Origin: Neobacillus sp. FSL H8-0543
GTDB taxonomy: Bacteria; Bacillota; Bacilli; Bacillales; Cytobacillaceae
DNA: 64,000 nt
NCBI RefSeq assembly: GCF_038592905.1
Contig: NZ_CP151943.1
Span: 1,800,501-1,864,500, forward strand
Direction of reading: 5' to 3'
In this document: positions 1-8,381 of the stretch, in pieces
How the letters are laid out: the number at the start of each line of letters is the position of its first letter
Position numbering within the stretch: position 1 is the stretch's first letter
Translations under genes and position numbers: made by a program
The notes under the pieces: generated by a model
Database searches by the model: none
Seen by the model: the letters and a program-made list of their open reading frames with translations, nothing else
Told to the model about the DNA's origin: nothing

Positions 1-1
1 A

Positions 2-133
2 TTTGAAGATGCGGCAATCGCACCTGTTTACCAGGCTTCCAGAGCACAACTAATCTCACCAAAAGTTCAAGGAGTGTTCGTAAACCCATTCGGAGCAACC
101 TACGAATACAAATGGGCAGATGTAGCGGAATAA
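2..133 (+). CDS. C-terminal end of an OppA-type peptide-binding protein (partial)
   Basis: Only the last 43 codons are in the window; the frame is open from base 2 to the TAA at 131-133. The tail reads as the closing segment of solute-binding proteins of oligopeptide ABC importers, with the pattern AAIAPVYQ followed by VNPFGATYEYKWADV. In that family the segment packs on the second lobe of the extracellular lipoprotein that captures peptides for an Opp/Dpp permease. A strong terminator follows 47 bases later, so the gene is the last or only gene of its transcript. The start, signal peptide and any permease partners lie outside the window. The family call rests on this short tail alone. Confidence 0.7.
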   Translation, partial: FEDAAIAPVYQASRAQLISPKVQGVFVNPFGATYEYKWADVAE

Positions 134-180
134 AACCAAAGGCCTGGTTTTAGTTGCTTATCTGAGGTTACTTAAATGAA

Positions 181-232
181 AAGAGAGGGGGAAATACCAA
201 TTGGTATTTCCCCCTCTCTTCTATTTTATTTT
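181..232 (+). terminator. Rho-independent terminator of the upstream peptide-binding gene
   Basis: A perfect 20-bp palindrome (181-200 paired with 201-220) is followed by a T-rich tract to about 232. It isolates the peptide-binding gene from the polyamine operon downstream. Confidence 0.85.
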
Positions 233-311
233 CATTTTTTCTATTGCTACTATTTTTATATTCTGATAATATAAAATAGCGTTATTATTGGAAAGCATGT
301 ATTCTATAATC

Positions 312-512
312 CAGAGTCTTTGACCACTTCCATAATGAAGTTAAGGCAAAGGTACGCCGGTCAAATGCCGAATGGCAACTTTAGTTGCCTTATTGATTGA
401 GTTAAAAGCTCAAATTTTATAAGTTGGTTACTTTACAACCAGTGCAATGCACACAACTTGTGAAACGGTCAATAAGAGTAGTAAAAGTAAATTATTTGCT
501 ATATAGACTCTG
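312..512 (+). ncRNA. Candidate structured leader RNA (riboswitch-like), class unknown
   Basis: This 201-nt segment closes on itself: CAGAGTCT (312-319) is perfectly complementary to AGACTCTG (505-512). Inside are TTGACC (320-325) with GGTCAA (359-364, or the second copy at 467-472), ACTTC/GAAGT (326-330/337-341), GGCAAC/GTTGCC (374-379/384-389), TTGAG/CTCAA (397-401/409-413), and a nested arm AAGTT/AACTT (421-425/455-459) holding GTGC/GCAC (442-445/449-452). It therefore folds as a closed multi-stem junction typical of aptamers. Bases 448-457 can instead pair with 645-654, the 5' arm of the downstream terminator. Possible promoters are TTATTA-17-TATAAT (282-310) and TTGCTA-17-TAATAT (244-272). 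I recognise none of the common signature motifs (T-box, S-box, lysine, cobalamin, M-box). Confidence 0.5.
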
Positions 513-637
513 ATCTTTTGATGATATTAAATGAATATTATAGAGCTTCCTTACATAAGTCCCTAGGACCTTTTGGTAGTAGTATACATATTTTTTTTGG
601 TATACTTACGCTTTTTTAATATTGATAAAGATATCTA

Positions 638-681
638 AGCAAGTGTTGTGCGCAATTATGCGCTTTGCACTTGCTTTTTTT
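638..681 (+). terminator. Terminator/attenuator hairpin ahead of the carboxyspermidine operon
   Basis: AAGCAAGTG (638-646) pairs with CACTTGCTT (668-676), with an inner TGCGCA/TGCGC stem, and a T-run follows to about 680. It lies only about 40 bases before the first gene and downstream of the structured leader, with no gene between. That is the placement of a transcription attenuator rather than of an ordinary gene-end terminator. Confidence 0.65.
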
Positions 682-717
682 GTTGTAAAAAATCAATTTA
701 GTTAGGAGATAAAGGGA

Positions 718-1953
718 ATGGGAAAAGCACTTATTATTGGCTGCGGCGGGGTGGCTTCCGTAGCCATACAGAAATGTGTTCAAAACAGTGAGGTATTTGA
801 AGAGATTTGTATCGCAAGTCGTACAAAGTCAAAATGTGATGACTTAAAAGCAAAACTAGACGGCGGCAAAACGAAAATTACAACGGCACAAGTGGATGCA
901 AACAATGTTGATGAACTAATTGCTTTAATTGAAGAGGTAAAACCGGATATTGTGATGAACTTAGCTCTTCCATATCAAGATTTAACCATTATGGATGCAT
1001 GCCTGGCAACAAAAACAAACTATATGGATACTGCAAACTATGAGCCGGAAGAGACGGCAAAATTTGAATATAAATGGCAATGGGACTACCGCGAGCGCTT
1101 CGAAAAGGCTGGAATTACAGCACTTTTAGGTAGCGGCTTTGACCCGGGTGTAACTGGGGTATTCTCTGCCTATGCATTGAAACATTATTTTGATGAAATT
1201 GAATATATCGATATTCTTGACTGTAATGGCGGAGATCATGGTTATCCATTTGCAACCAACTTCAACCCTGAAATCAATATCCGTGAAGTTTCTGCAAACG
1301 GAAGGTATTGGGAAAACGGCGAATGGATCGAGACGGAGCCAATGGAAATCAAACGCGTTTACAACTTCGCGGAAGTTGGCGAGAAAGATATGTATTTGCT
1401 CTATCACGAAGAGCTTGAATCTCTTGCTCAAAACATCCCAGGGATTAAGCGTATCCGTTTCTTCATGACCTTTGGCCAAAGCTATATTACTCACTTAAAG
1501 GCCCTTGAAAATGTAGGAATGACTAGCATCGAGCCAATTGAATTCGAAGGAAAACAGATTATCCCGCTTCAGTTCTTGAAAGCTGTATTACCAGATCCAG
1601 CATCACTTGGACCAAGGACAGTCGGAAAAACAAACATCGGCTGTATCTTCCAAGGAAAAAAGGATGGAAAGCCGAAAACTTATTATGTCTACAATATTTG
1701 TGACCATCAGGAATGCTATAAAGAAGTCGGTTCACAAGCCATTTCTTATACAACAGGTGTTCCTGCGATGATCGGTGCCATGATGGTGATGACCGGAAAA
1801 TGGAATAAACCGGGTGTATACAATATTGAGGAATTTAATCCGGATCCGTTTATGGAAGAATTGAATAAATGGGGACTTCCATGGGTTGAAGACTTTAATC
1901 CTGTACTTGTTGATGAGCCAGTTAAAGAAAAAGAGTTGGAGCTCGTTCGATAA
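718..1953 (+). CDS. Carboxynorspermidine/carboxyspermidine dehydrogenase (saccharopine dehydrogenase family)
   Basis: This 411-residue protein has an N-terminal Rossmann motif (LIIGCGGVAS, residues 5-14) and the saccharopine-dehydrogenase fold. In the known pathway this enzyme reductively condenses aspartate beta-semialdehyde with putrescine (or diaminopropane) to carboxyspermidine (or carboxynorspermidine) using NADPH, in the cytoplasm. Motifs such as LLGSGFDPGVTGVF near residue 140 fit this branch rather than lysine-pathway LYS9. GGAG precedes the ATG by 12 bases. The next gene starts one base after its stop and encodes the matching decarboxylase, so the two form an operon. The structured leader and attenuator upstream suggest control at transcription elongation. 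Whether the product is spermidine, norspermidine or homospermidine cannot be read from sequence. Confidence 0.88.
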   Translation: MGKALIIGCGGVASVAIQKCVQNSEVFEEICIASRTKSKCDDLKAKLDGGKTKITTAQVDANNVDELIALIEEVKPDIVMNLALPYQDLTIMDACLATKTNYMDTANYEPEETAKFEYKWQWDYRERFEKAGITALLGSGFDPGVTGVFSAYALKHYFDEIEYIDILDCNGGDHGYPFATNFNPEINIREVSANGRYWENGEWIETEPMEIKRVYNFAEVGEKDMYLLYHEELESLAQNIPGIKRIRFFMTFGQSYITHLKALENVGMTSIEPIEFEGKQIIPLQFLKAVLPDPASLGPRTVGKTNIGCIFQGKKDGKPKTYYVYNICDHQECYKEVGSQAISYTTGVPAMIGAMMVMTGKWNKPGVYNIEEFNPDPFMEELNKWGLPWVEDFNPVLVDEPVKEKELELVR

Positions 1954-1954
1954 G

Positions 1955-3082
1955 ATGAAGTTCGAAGAATTACCAACACCATGTTATGTAGTCGATGAAG
2001 AGTTAATTGAGAAAAATCTTAAAATCCTAAACGGCGTCATGAAGCGGACAGGAGCTAAGATTGTTTTGGCACAAAAGGCTTTTTCGATGACAACAATGTA
2101 CCCCCTCATTGGAGAATATTTAAGTGGAACAACAGCAAGCGGCTTATACGAGGCGCGTCTTGGTTACGAGGAAATGGGCAAAGAGAATCATGTCTTTGCC
2201 CCTGCCTATCGTGAAGAGGAAATCGACGAAATTATCTCTATTTGCGATCATATCATCTTTAATTCCTTCTCACAGCTAGAAAAATTTAAGGATAAAGCAT
2301 TAAAAGCTGGCAGGAAAGTGGGCTTGCGTATTAATCCTGAATGCTCCACACAAGTCGGCCATGCTATTTATGACCCCTGTTCACCCGGATCTAGGTTTGG
2401 TGTAACAAAAGAGCATTTTCGTCCCGATATGCTTGTTGGCGTTTCAGGGCTGCATTTTCATACACTTTGCCAGCAAAACTCTGATGACCTAGAGACAACT
2501 CTTAATGCAGTTGAAGAAAAGTTCGGGCCATGGCTATCACAAATGGAGTGGATCAACTTTGGCGGCGGTCATCATATCACACAAGAAGATTATGATATCC
2601 CGCGGCTAGAAAACTGTATTAAGAAAATGCAGGATAAATACGGTTTAGAAGTATATCTTGAGCCGGGAGAAGCCATTGCCCTCAATGCAGGTTATTTGGT
2701 TACTTCTGTCCTTGATCTCCATCAAAACGGTATGGAGATTGCGATTCTTGACACTTCAGCCACCTGTCATATGCCGGACGTATTAGAAATGCCTTATCGT
2801 CCGCCTCTTTTTGGATCTGGAGAAGCAGGTGAGAAGCCATTTAGCTATCGGCTTGGCGGGCAAACCTGCCTGGCAGGCGATGTCATCGGAGATTATTCTT
2901 TTGATCAGCCCCTAAAGAGCGGTGATCGATTAGTTTTTGGTGACATGGCGATTTATACGATGGTCAAAAACACCACTTTTAACGGCATGCCTTTACCGGC
3001 AATCGTTGTTCAAGACAAAGATGGAGATTGTCATATTGTGCACCAATTTAGCTACCAGGATTTTAAAATGAGACTAGCTTAA
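1955..3082 (+). CDS. nspC: Carboxynorspermidine/carboxyspermidine decarboxylase
   Basis: This is a 375-residue PLP-dependent decarboxylase of the alanine-racemase-fold (fold III) group. The N-terminal LPTPCYVVDE and the AQKAFSM segment, which carries the PLP lysine, are typical of NspC. Later the protein has GLHFHTLCQQN, the glycine loop NFGGGHH, and LEPGEAI. It removes CO2 from the carboxypolyamine made by the preceding enzyme, giving spermidine or norspermidine. A longer frame is open from 1886, but the ATG at 1955 gives the family-standard N-terminus and sits one base after the upstream stop, which implies translational coupling. A terminator follows at 3121. This S-adenosylmethionine-independent route is an alternative to SpeD/SpeE; no speD or speE is visible here. 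Confidence 0.9.
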   Translation: MKFEELPTPCYVVDEELIEKNLKILNGVMKRTGAKIVLAQKAFSMTTMYPLIGEYLSGTTASGLYEARLGYEEMGKENHVFAPAYREEEIDEIISICDHIIFNSFSQLEKFKDKALKAGRKVGLRINPECSTQVGHAIYDPCSPGSRFGVTKEHFRPDMLVGVSGLHFHTLCQQNSDDLETTLNAVEEKFGPWLSQMEWINFGGGHHITQEDYDIPRLENCIKKMQDKYGLEVYLEPGEAIALNAGYLVTSVLDLHQNGMEIAILDTSATCHMPDVLEMPYRPPLFGSGEAGEKPFSYRLGGQTCLAGDVIGDYSFDQPLKSGDRLVFGDMAIYTMVKNTTFNGMPLPAIVVQDKDGDCHIVHQFSYQDFKMRLA

Positions 3083-3120
3083 AGAATAGAGGATATGTAC
3101 CGAAGCAACTCCCGAAGTGA

Positions 3121-3155
3121 AAAAACCAGATTCTCAATCACGAATCTGGTTTTTT
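3121..3155 (+). terminator. Terminator of the carboxyspermidine operon
   Basis: AAAAACCAGATTC (3121-3133) pairs with GAATCTGGTTTTT (3142-3154) around an 8-base loop and ends in a T-run. Confidence 0.85.
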
Positions 3156-3263
3156 ATAAAAGATGAATAGTCCGAATTTTTCACTAAAACTTAATATTTA
3201 AATAAAATATTATCGATATTAATAAGATATAATATAAACAAACTGGAAAAAGAAGATGATATT

Positions 3264-3515
3264 TTGTTATGTAAAAGCCTAGAGTTTAGGAATGCTGTTG
3301 GACAGAAGATTAAAATTATCGATATCCCAGTATTAGAAAAAAACAATCGATTCTATTTTATGATCCAAGTTCGATTACAACTATTTATTTCAATTTTTTA
3401 TACTAAACCGCAACCCAAAAGCTGCTATTCCTTCCGGGAATATCTGAAACGAAAAATGAGTTGGCCTGACTTCAAGGAATTATATAGAATTCTAGAGTTT
3501 AGACATAATGCTTAA
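3264..3515 (+). CDS. Short hypothetical open frame, possibly not a gene
   Basis: An 83-codon frame between two terminators. I recognise no domain. There is no convincing ribosome binding site before the start at 3264, and the frame extends upstream without a better start. The ends of the peptide carry two near copies of one motif, SLEFRNA near the N-terminus and ILEFRHNA at the C-terminus; at DNA level these are CTAGAGTTTAG at about 3280 and 3491. This suggests a degenerate duplication or a fragment of a lost gene. The terminator at 3571-3619 would suit it if it is transcribed. Confidence 0.2.
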   Translation: MLCKSLEFRNAVGQKIKIIDIPVLEKNNRFYFMIQVRLQLFISIFYTKPQPKSCYSFREYLKRKMSWPDFKELYRILEFRHNA

Positions 3516-3570
3516 CTTTCTAAATGTTTTTCATCTATAAAACCTTATATACTCAATGGGATGTTCCAAC

Positions 3571-3619
3571 AAAGGGTCTGACCTCTCAGCAAAAACATCG
3601 AGAGATCAGACCCTTTTTG
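3571..3619 (+). terminator. Hairpin with T-run between a small frame and mqo
   Basis: AAAGGGTCTGACCTCTC pairs with GAGAGATCAGACCCTTT with one bulge, around an A-rich loop, and is followed by TTTTT on the plus strand. On the minus strand the tail is less U-rich, but it could also stop mqo transcription, which arrives from the other side. Confidence 0.65.
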
Positions 3620-3730
3620 GACATTTAATTTGTTCTATTAAATATTTCTAGCTGCCTAATAAACGTTCCGGATAGAGCAGATTGTCCATTGATAAAAATG
3701 TTCCTTACATTTATTACTTATATGGATGGA

Positions 3731-5230
3731 TTAACTATAAACCAGCTCTTTTTCTTTTAGACTAAGTGTTTCTGCTGTTGAGGTATGGATTTCGCGCAGA
3801 AGCTCCGGGTTTTTCATTAGTGACTTGCCAAACGAAGGAATCATTTCTTTGATTTTCGGTTCCCATTCTTTCATACGTTCTGGGAAACATTTTCGGATGA
3901 CCTCAAGCATCACGTGAACGGCTGTTGACGCACCTGGAGAAGCTCCTAGTAAAGCTGCAATCGTGCCATCTGCTCCACAAATTACTTCCGTACCAAATTG
4001 AAGCGTACCTTTACCAGCTTCCGTATCTTTTATTACTTGCACACGTTGGCCGGCAACGATTAAATCCCAATCCTCAGCGATAGCGTTTGGGATAAACTCC
4101 CTGAGCTCTTCCATGCGCTGTTCTTTCGATGCTATCACCTGCTGAATCAGGTATTTTGTCAATGACATCTCTTTGGCACCCGCTGCCAGCATCGTCAAGA
4201 CATTATTCGGTTTGACGGAAGTGACCAAATCAAGCATGGAACCGGTTTTTAGAAACTTTGGCGAGAAGCCTGCAAACGGTCCAAACAGCAATGATTTTTG
4301 ATTATCGATAAATCTTGTGTCAAGATGAGGAACAGACATTGGCGGTGCTCCAACCTTCGCTTTGCCATATACCTTCGCATGATGCTGGGCGACAACATCT
4401 GGATTGTTACATACCATGAAAAGTCCGCTTACCGGGAATCCTCCGATATGCTTTGACTCAGGAATACCGGTCTTTTGCAGTAAAGACAGACTTCCTCCCC
4501 CGCCTCCGATAAAGACGAATTTCGCTGTATGGTGTTTGACCGTACCGCTAAAAAGATTCTGCACCTTCAAATCCCACATGCCATCGCTCGTCCGTTTAAT
4601 ATCATTAACACTATGATTATAGTTTATGAGGACATCTTTATTCTCTAAATGGTCAAATAACTTGCGCGTTAAAGCACCAAAGTTAACATCCGTGCCAGAG
4701 TCGATATTGGTTGCCGCGATTGGTTCATTCCACTTGCGGCCTTCCATAATAAGCGGCATCCATTCCATCAGTTTTTCCGGATCATCGGAAAACTCCATCC
4801 CTTGGAATAGCGGATTTTTTGACATCGCTTCAAACCGTTTCTTTAAAAATGCTACATTTTGTTCCCCTAGAACTAAGCTCATATGGGGCAATTGTCTGAT
4901 AAAGTCCTGCGGGTTATCTAACAGCTTGCTTTTTAAAAGGTACGACCAAAACTGCATGGAAACCTGGAACTGTTCATTTATATTGATCGCTTTACTAATA
5001 TCTACAGATCCATCCGGTTTTTCAACCGTGTAGTTAAGCTCGCACAAGGCTGCATGCCCTGTTCCTGCATTATTCCATTCGTTCGAGCTTTCCTCCCCGG
5101 CGTTTTCAAGCTTCTCAAACACCTTAATTTCCCATTCCGGCACTAATTTTTTCAAGATTGTCCCTAATGTCGCACTCATGATTCCAGCACCAATTAATAT
5201 AACGTCTGTTTTCGTTTCACTGTTGCTCAT
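3731..5230 (-). CDS. mqo: Malate:quinone oxidoreductase
   Basis: This 499-residue FAD enzyme, the usual Mqo length, oxidises malate to oxaloacetate and passes electrons to menaquinone at the membrane, a route parallel to soluble malate dehydrogenase in the TCA cycle. The FAD-binding motif [13 protein letters not shown] is near the N-terminus. Downstream are the family-specific [28 protein letters not shown] and, near the C-terminus, [16 protein letters not shown]. The frame is open upstream to 5305, but the ATG at 5230 starts the conserved protein and has AAAAGG at good distance. The gene stands alone, divergent from a TetR regulator. Confidence 0.95.
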   Translation of the reverse strand: MSNSETKTDVILIGAGIMSATLGTILKKLVPEWEIKVFEKLENAGEESSNEWNNAGTGHAALCELNYTVEKPDGSVDISKAININEQFQVSMQFWSYLLKSKLLDNPQDFIRQLPHMSLVLGEQNVAFLKKRFEAMSKNPLFQGMEFSDDPEKLMEWMPLIMEGRKWNEPIAATNIDSGTDVNFGALTRKLFDHLENKDVLINYNHSVNDIKRTSDGMWDLKVQNLFSGTVKHHTAKFVFIGGGGGSLSLLQKTGIPESKHIGGFPVSGLFMVCNNPDVVAQHHAKVYGKAKVGAPPMSVPHLDTRFIDNQKSLLFGPFAGFSPKFLKTGSMLDLVTSVKPNNVLTMLAAGAKEMSLTKYLIQQVIASKEQRMEELREFIPNAIAEDWDLIVAGQRVQVIKDTEAGKGTLQFGTEVICGADGTIAALLGASPGASTAVHVMLEVIRKCFPERMKEWEPKIKEMIPSFGKSLMKNPELLREIHTSTAETLSLKEKELVYS

Positions 5231-5529
5231 TTTTATCAACCTTTTCTCTTGAATTTGCAGTAAAGATATAAGCGCACACACCAAGCTAAGACTTGGCCAA
5301 GTCACACAGCTTTTCTGTATACAATATTTAAAGATTATAATATTAACTATTATAAGACAATTGTAAATTATTTAAAAGTTTGTAGATTGGGAGAATTCCA
5401 TCCTGGAGGAGAAAGAGTACATAGGCATTAAACCTTAGATAAATAAATTAGTCGTACTACATGAACATTGTACCTAAAGTTATTTATTCGAAATTTAGTA
5501 CTAAAACAACCACATCTTTAAATAGACTA

Positions 5530-5567
5530 ATTATATATCACTTGATACATATCACTGAATATATAAT
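5530..5567 (+). promoter_or_regulatory. Inverted repeat, likely TetR autoregulatory operator
   Basis: ATTATATAT (5530-5538) is mirrored by ATATATAAT (5559-5567), ending a few bases before the GGAG of the tetR-like gene. A smaller palindrome TGATA-CA-TATCA (about 5543-5554) lies in the middle. Palindromes at this position are usual binding sites for TetR-family self-repression. The A/T-rich composition makes a chance palindrome possible. Confidence 0.4.
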
Positions 5568-5580
5568 AAAGGAGTTTAGC

Positions 5581-6156
5581 ATGGCACCGAAACAAAAGTT
5601 TACTAAACAGGAGATTATTATCGCAGCATTTGATCTTGCTAAAGATAAAGGATTAGATTCCATCACAATTAGAAACGTAGCTCAAAAGCTAGGAAGCTCC
5701 ATAGCACCCATTTACGTAAATTTTAACAATATCGATGAACTGATACAGGAAGTAGTAAAAAAAGCATTTGAGGTTTCAAGACAGATGCTAATGGAGCAGA
5801 AATCAGGTCATCCATTCCGAGATATCGGAATTGCTAGTCTTAGATTTGCGAAAGAATATAGTGTACTTTATAGAGATTTGATAATCAAAAATAACCCTCA
5901 TATGAAATACGAAAACGAAAACATTTACATTGTTATTGAACAAATGAAAAAGGATCCAATGTTGTCTCATTTTTCTGATGAAGAATTGAAGACGATTTTA
6001 TTCAAAATGCAAACGTTCCAAACTGGTCTTTCTGTTATGGTAGCAAATAAATTACTTCCAGAGGATTGTGATGAAAAGTTGATTGAGATTTTGGACAGCA
6101 CAGCAGCGGATATTATCGCTGCTGCTCATTTAAGAAATAACGGGTCGTTAGCGTGA
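5581..6156 (+). CDS. TetR/AcrR-family transcriptional regulator
   Basis: This 191-residue protein has an N-terminal TetR helix-turn-helix: FTKQEIIIAAFDLA starts helix 1 and ITIRNVAQKLGSS is the recognition region (residues 7-45). An alpha-helical ligand domain follows. The frame is open from 5461, but the ATG at 5581 starts the typical N-terminus and has AAAGGAG at spacing 8. The short-chain dehydrogenase starts 24 bases after its stop and is probably co-transcribed, so the regulator likely represses its own operon in response to that enzyme's substrate. The substrate is unknown. Confidence 0.85.
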   Translation: MAPKQKFTKQEIIIAAFDLAKDKGLDSITIRNVAQKLGSSIAPIYVNFNNIDELIQEVVKKAFEVSRQMLMEQKSGHPFRDIGIASLRFAKEYSVLYRDLIIKNNPHMKYENENIYIVIEQMKKDPMLSHFSDEELKTILFKMQTFQTGLSVMVANKLLPEDCDEKLIEILDSTAADIIAAAHLRNNGSLA

Positions 6157-6180
6157 TAATCATAAAGGAGGTAGGATTTT

Positions 6181-7149
6181 ATGCAAAACAGAAATGTTAT
6201 TATTACGGGTGCCAATTCTGGAATAGGTAAAGCCTCAGCACTTAAATTTGCCACAGAGGGATACAACATTATTATGGCTTGTAGGGATATGGTGTTTAGT
6301 AGAAACGTCCAAAAAGAAATTATCGATATCTCTAAGAATAAAAATGTCTATTTAATGCAAGTGGATATGTCTTCGTTTAATTCCATCCGTACATTTTGCT
6401 CAGAATACAAAAGTAAATTTGAAAAAGTGGATATATTAATCCATAACGCAGCTTATTTTAATCATGGTGAAAAATATCAACTTAGTCCCGATCATATTGA
6501 GCTGACTTTTGCTACGAATGTATTTGGGCCTTTTTTGATGACGACATTATTATTGGATCACCTAAAAAAATCTGATGAACCTAAAATCTTTCATGCAGGT
6601 AGTAATATCATTAAGCATTTTTTTGACTTGAAAACCAAAATAATTTTTGATAACCTACAAGGCGAATTCAAGGATAGTAGATCCCATAGTGTGTATAAAA
6701 TGTATTGCCAATCTAAAATGGCATTATTGATGCTCACATTTAAAATGGCTGAAATGTTTAAAGATGATGGGATCAAAGTAAATGCATTACAAATCAATGG
6801 TGCAAAAATGTCAAAGCGAATGATAAAAAAAGTCAAACCTTGGTGGCGACCAATCACGTGGGTGCAAAATTTATTTATTCCACCAACTTCATATATGGCC
6901 AATAACTATTTTGAAATATGCACCTCCGATACATTTCAACATGTAACCGGAAAGCTTTTCAACGATAAATTAGAAATTATGCAAGTGGCCCCTAATGAAT
7001 ATCCTGGTTTTTTCAAACAAGTAAAACGTGTCCTCGGTTCCAGTTTCTATCCCACATATGCAAATAAGAAAGACGTTATGGACCAACTATGGGAGTTAAG
7101 TATTGAGTTAACTAACGACCATTCTATCCACTCCACCTTAAAATCTTGA
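6181..7149 (+). CDS. Short-chain dehydrogenase/reductase, retinol-dehydrogenase-like
   Basis: This 322-residue NAD(P)-dependent SDR has the nucleotide-binding motif TGANSGIGKAS at residues 10-20, the structural NAA (IHNAAYF), and the catalytic YxxxK as YCQSK in KMYCQSKMALL. Its length and the segment around the active site resemble retinol dehydrogenase/WWOX-like SDRs more than fatty-acid FabG types. AAAGGAGG stands before the ATG. It pairs with the TetR regulator just upstream and ends at a strong hairpin terminator, so the two form a small self-contained stress or detoxification operon. The substrate is unknown. Confidence 0.85.
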   Translation: MQNRNVIITGANSGIGKASALKFATEGYNIIMACRDMVFSRNVQKEIIDISKNKNVYLMQVDMSSFNSIRTFCSEYKSKFEKVDILIHNAAYFNHGEKYQLSPDHIELTFATNVFGPFLMTTLLLDHLKKSDEPKIFHAGSNIIKHFFDLKTKIIFDNLQGEFKDSRSHSVYKMYCQSKMALLMLTFKMAEMFKDDGIKVNALQINGAKMSKRMIKKVKPWWRPITWVQNLFIPPTSYMANNYFEICTSDTFQHVTGKLFNDKLEIMQVAPNEYPGFFKQVKRVLGSSFYPTYANKKDVMDQLWELSIELTNDHSIHSTLKS

Positions 7150-7201
7150 AGTTTTCTAAGTAAGATCTATATACCAATACTGCATCTACTGTTTAGTCAT
7201 T

Positions 7202-7248
7202 ATAAGAAATAGTCGGTATGCACCATTCACTATTTCTTATTATTTCTC
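7202..7248 (+). terminator. Terminator after the SDR gene, possibly bidirectional
   Basis: A perfect 12-bp stem, ATAAGAAATAGT (7202-7213) with ACTATTTCTTAT (7229-7240), is followed by a T-rich tail. It separates the plus-strand SDR from the converging germination operon. Confidence 0.75.
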
Positions 7249-7289
7249 CTTCGATTTCACTTGTATCCTTTGAAATATTTTAAAGAAGC

Positions 7290-8381
7290 CTATAGACTTG
7301 CCGCAAGTTTTTTTCGAATACTTCCAACAATCCAAAGCAACAGAGGGATTCCAACCATATTAATAGGTAATACATAATAAACCCAATACGTTTTCATATA
7401 GCCAAAGGTGTACGAAGGATTTGGAACAAACATGGCTATTGCGAAAAAAAGGGGTGCTGCAAACCAAACCATTTTACGCCAGTCTTTTATCTTGAACAAT
7501 TGAGAGGTTCCATAACAAACCAAAAAGAAATATAGTGCCAACTTGATAAAAGCGCTAAGAATCCAGACTAACACGGCAATAATTTCTAAGTTTTGGATAA
7601 AGTCCATTACTGATATGTAGCTAACCATATCAAAAGCAGGGTGGCGCAGTTTAGAGGATATCTCTGGTCCAAAAGTCAGTAAAACCGCTACAGCAACGGA
7701 ACTACAGATAATACCACTCAAAACAATCCCCCATACTGCGCTCTTTGTTGCCTTATTCGGCTCATTCATAAACGAAACGAGCATTAGCATCATAACTGAC
7801 TCTCCAAAGAAAGCCAGTGGTGTTAATGCTCCATTCCAAATTGGAAGTATTCCCGTATCTACAAAAACTGGGAGAAAATTGTTAACATCAAAATCTTTAA
7901 TCGATAAAATCGTCATTAAGGCTACGGAAAGAATTATAATAGGACCGAATACTTCGCTGCACCGTCCAATACCTTCAATCCCTCCCAAATAAGTTACGTA
8001 AATGAGTAACAAAAGCACAGTTACATAAAAGATCCACGGTGGCGTGGAAGGAAGAAGAATGGTAATCGTAAAATCGGCAAATTCCCTTAATATGTTGCCG
8101 ATTACAGAATACCATTGAATGAAATAAATAATTACACAGGCTGTTCCAAGCCACTTTCCCAAAATAAGTTTACTAAATTCAACTAATGAACAACTAGGAT
8201 GAAGCAAGGCGGTTTTAGTGGCAACATACACAATCAGTATCCCCAAAAGGCTTGCAATCAAGTAAGCAATCCAAACATCTTGCTTGGCGTTCTGCATTAC
8301 TGGACTAATTGTAAGTAAGATTACATTTCCCGTTTCAAAAGTGAACATCAGCCAAAATATTTGAAGTCCTGAAAGTTTCAT
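7290..8381 (-). CDS. gerAB: Spore germination receptor B subunit (GerAB/endospore permease)
   Basis: This 363-residue integral membrane protein has about ten hydrophobic segments and belongs to the APC-like GerAB family. In Bacillus spores it sits in the inner membrane and binds the germinant as part of the A-B-C receptor. The N-terminus (SGLQIFWLMFTFETGN) is characteristic. The ATG overlaps the gerAC stop by four bases (ATGA), so the two are translationally coupled. It is the last gene of an A-C-B ordered operon. The germinant cannot be predicted from sequence. Confidence 0.93.
   Translation of the reverse strand: MKLSGLQIFWLMFTFETGNVILLTISPVMQNAKQDVWIAYLIASLLGILIVYVATKTALLHPSCSLVEFSKLILGKWLGTACVIIYFIQWYSVIGNILREFADFTITILLPSTPPWIFYVTVLLLLIYVTYLGGIEGIGRCSEVFGPIIILSVALMTILSIKDFDVNNFLPVFVDTGILPIWNGALTPLAFFGESVMMLMLVSFMNEPNKATKSAVWGIVLSGIICSSVAVAVLLTFGPEISSKLRHPAFDMVSYISVMDFIQNLEIIAVLVWILSAFIKLALYFFLVCYGTSQLFKIKDWRKMVWFAAPLFFAIAMFVPNPSYTFGYMKTYWVYYVLPINMVGIPLLLWIVGSIRKKLAASL

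Noticed and set aside
312..512. 6S RNA, T-box, S-box or lysine riboswitch
   Set aside because: The length and closing stem suit 6S RNA, but the interior is a multi-stem junction; the T-box, S-box and lysine signature motifs are absent.
1126..1494. Antisense frame inside the dehydrogenase gene
   Set aside because: It lies wholly opposite a well-supported gene, has no ribosome site, and reads as shadow coding.
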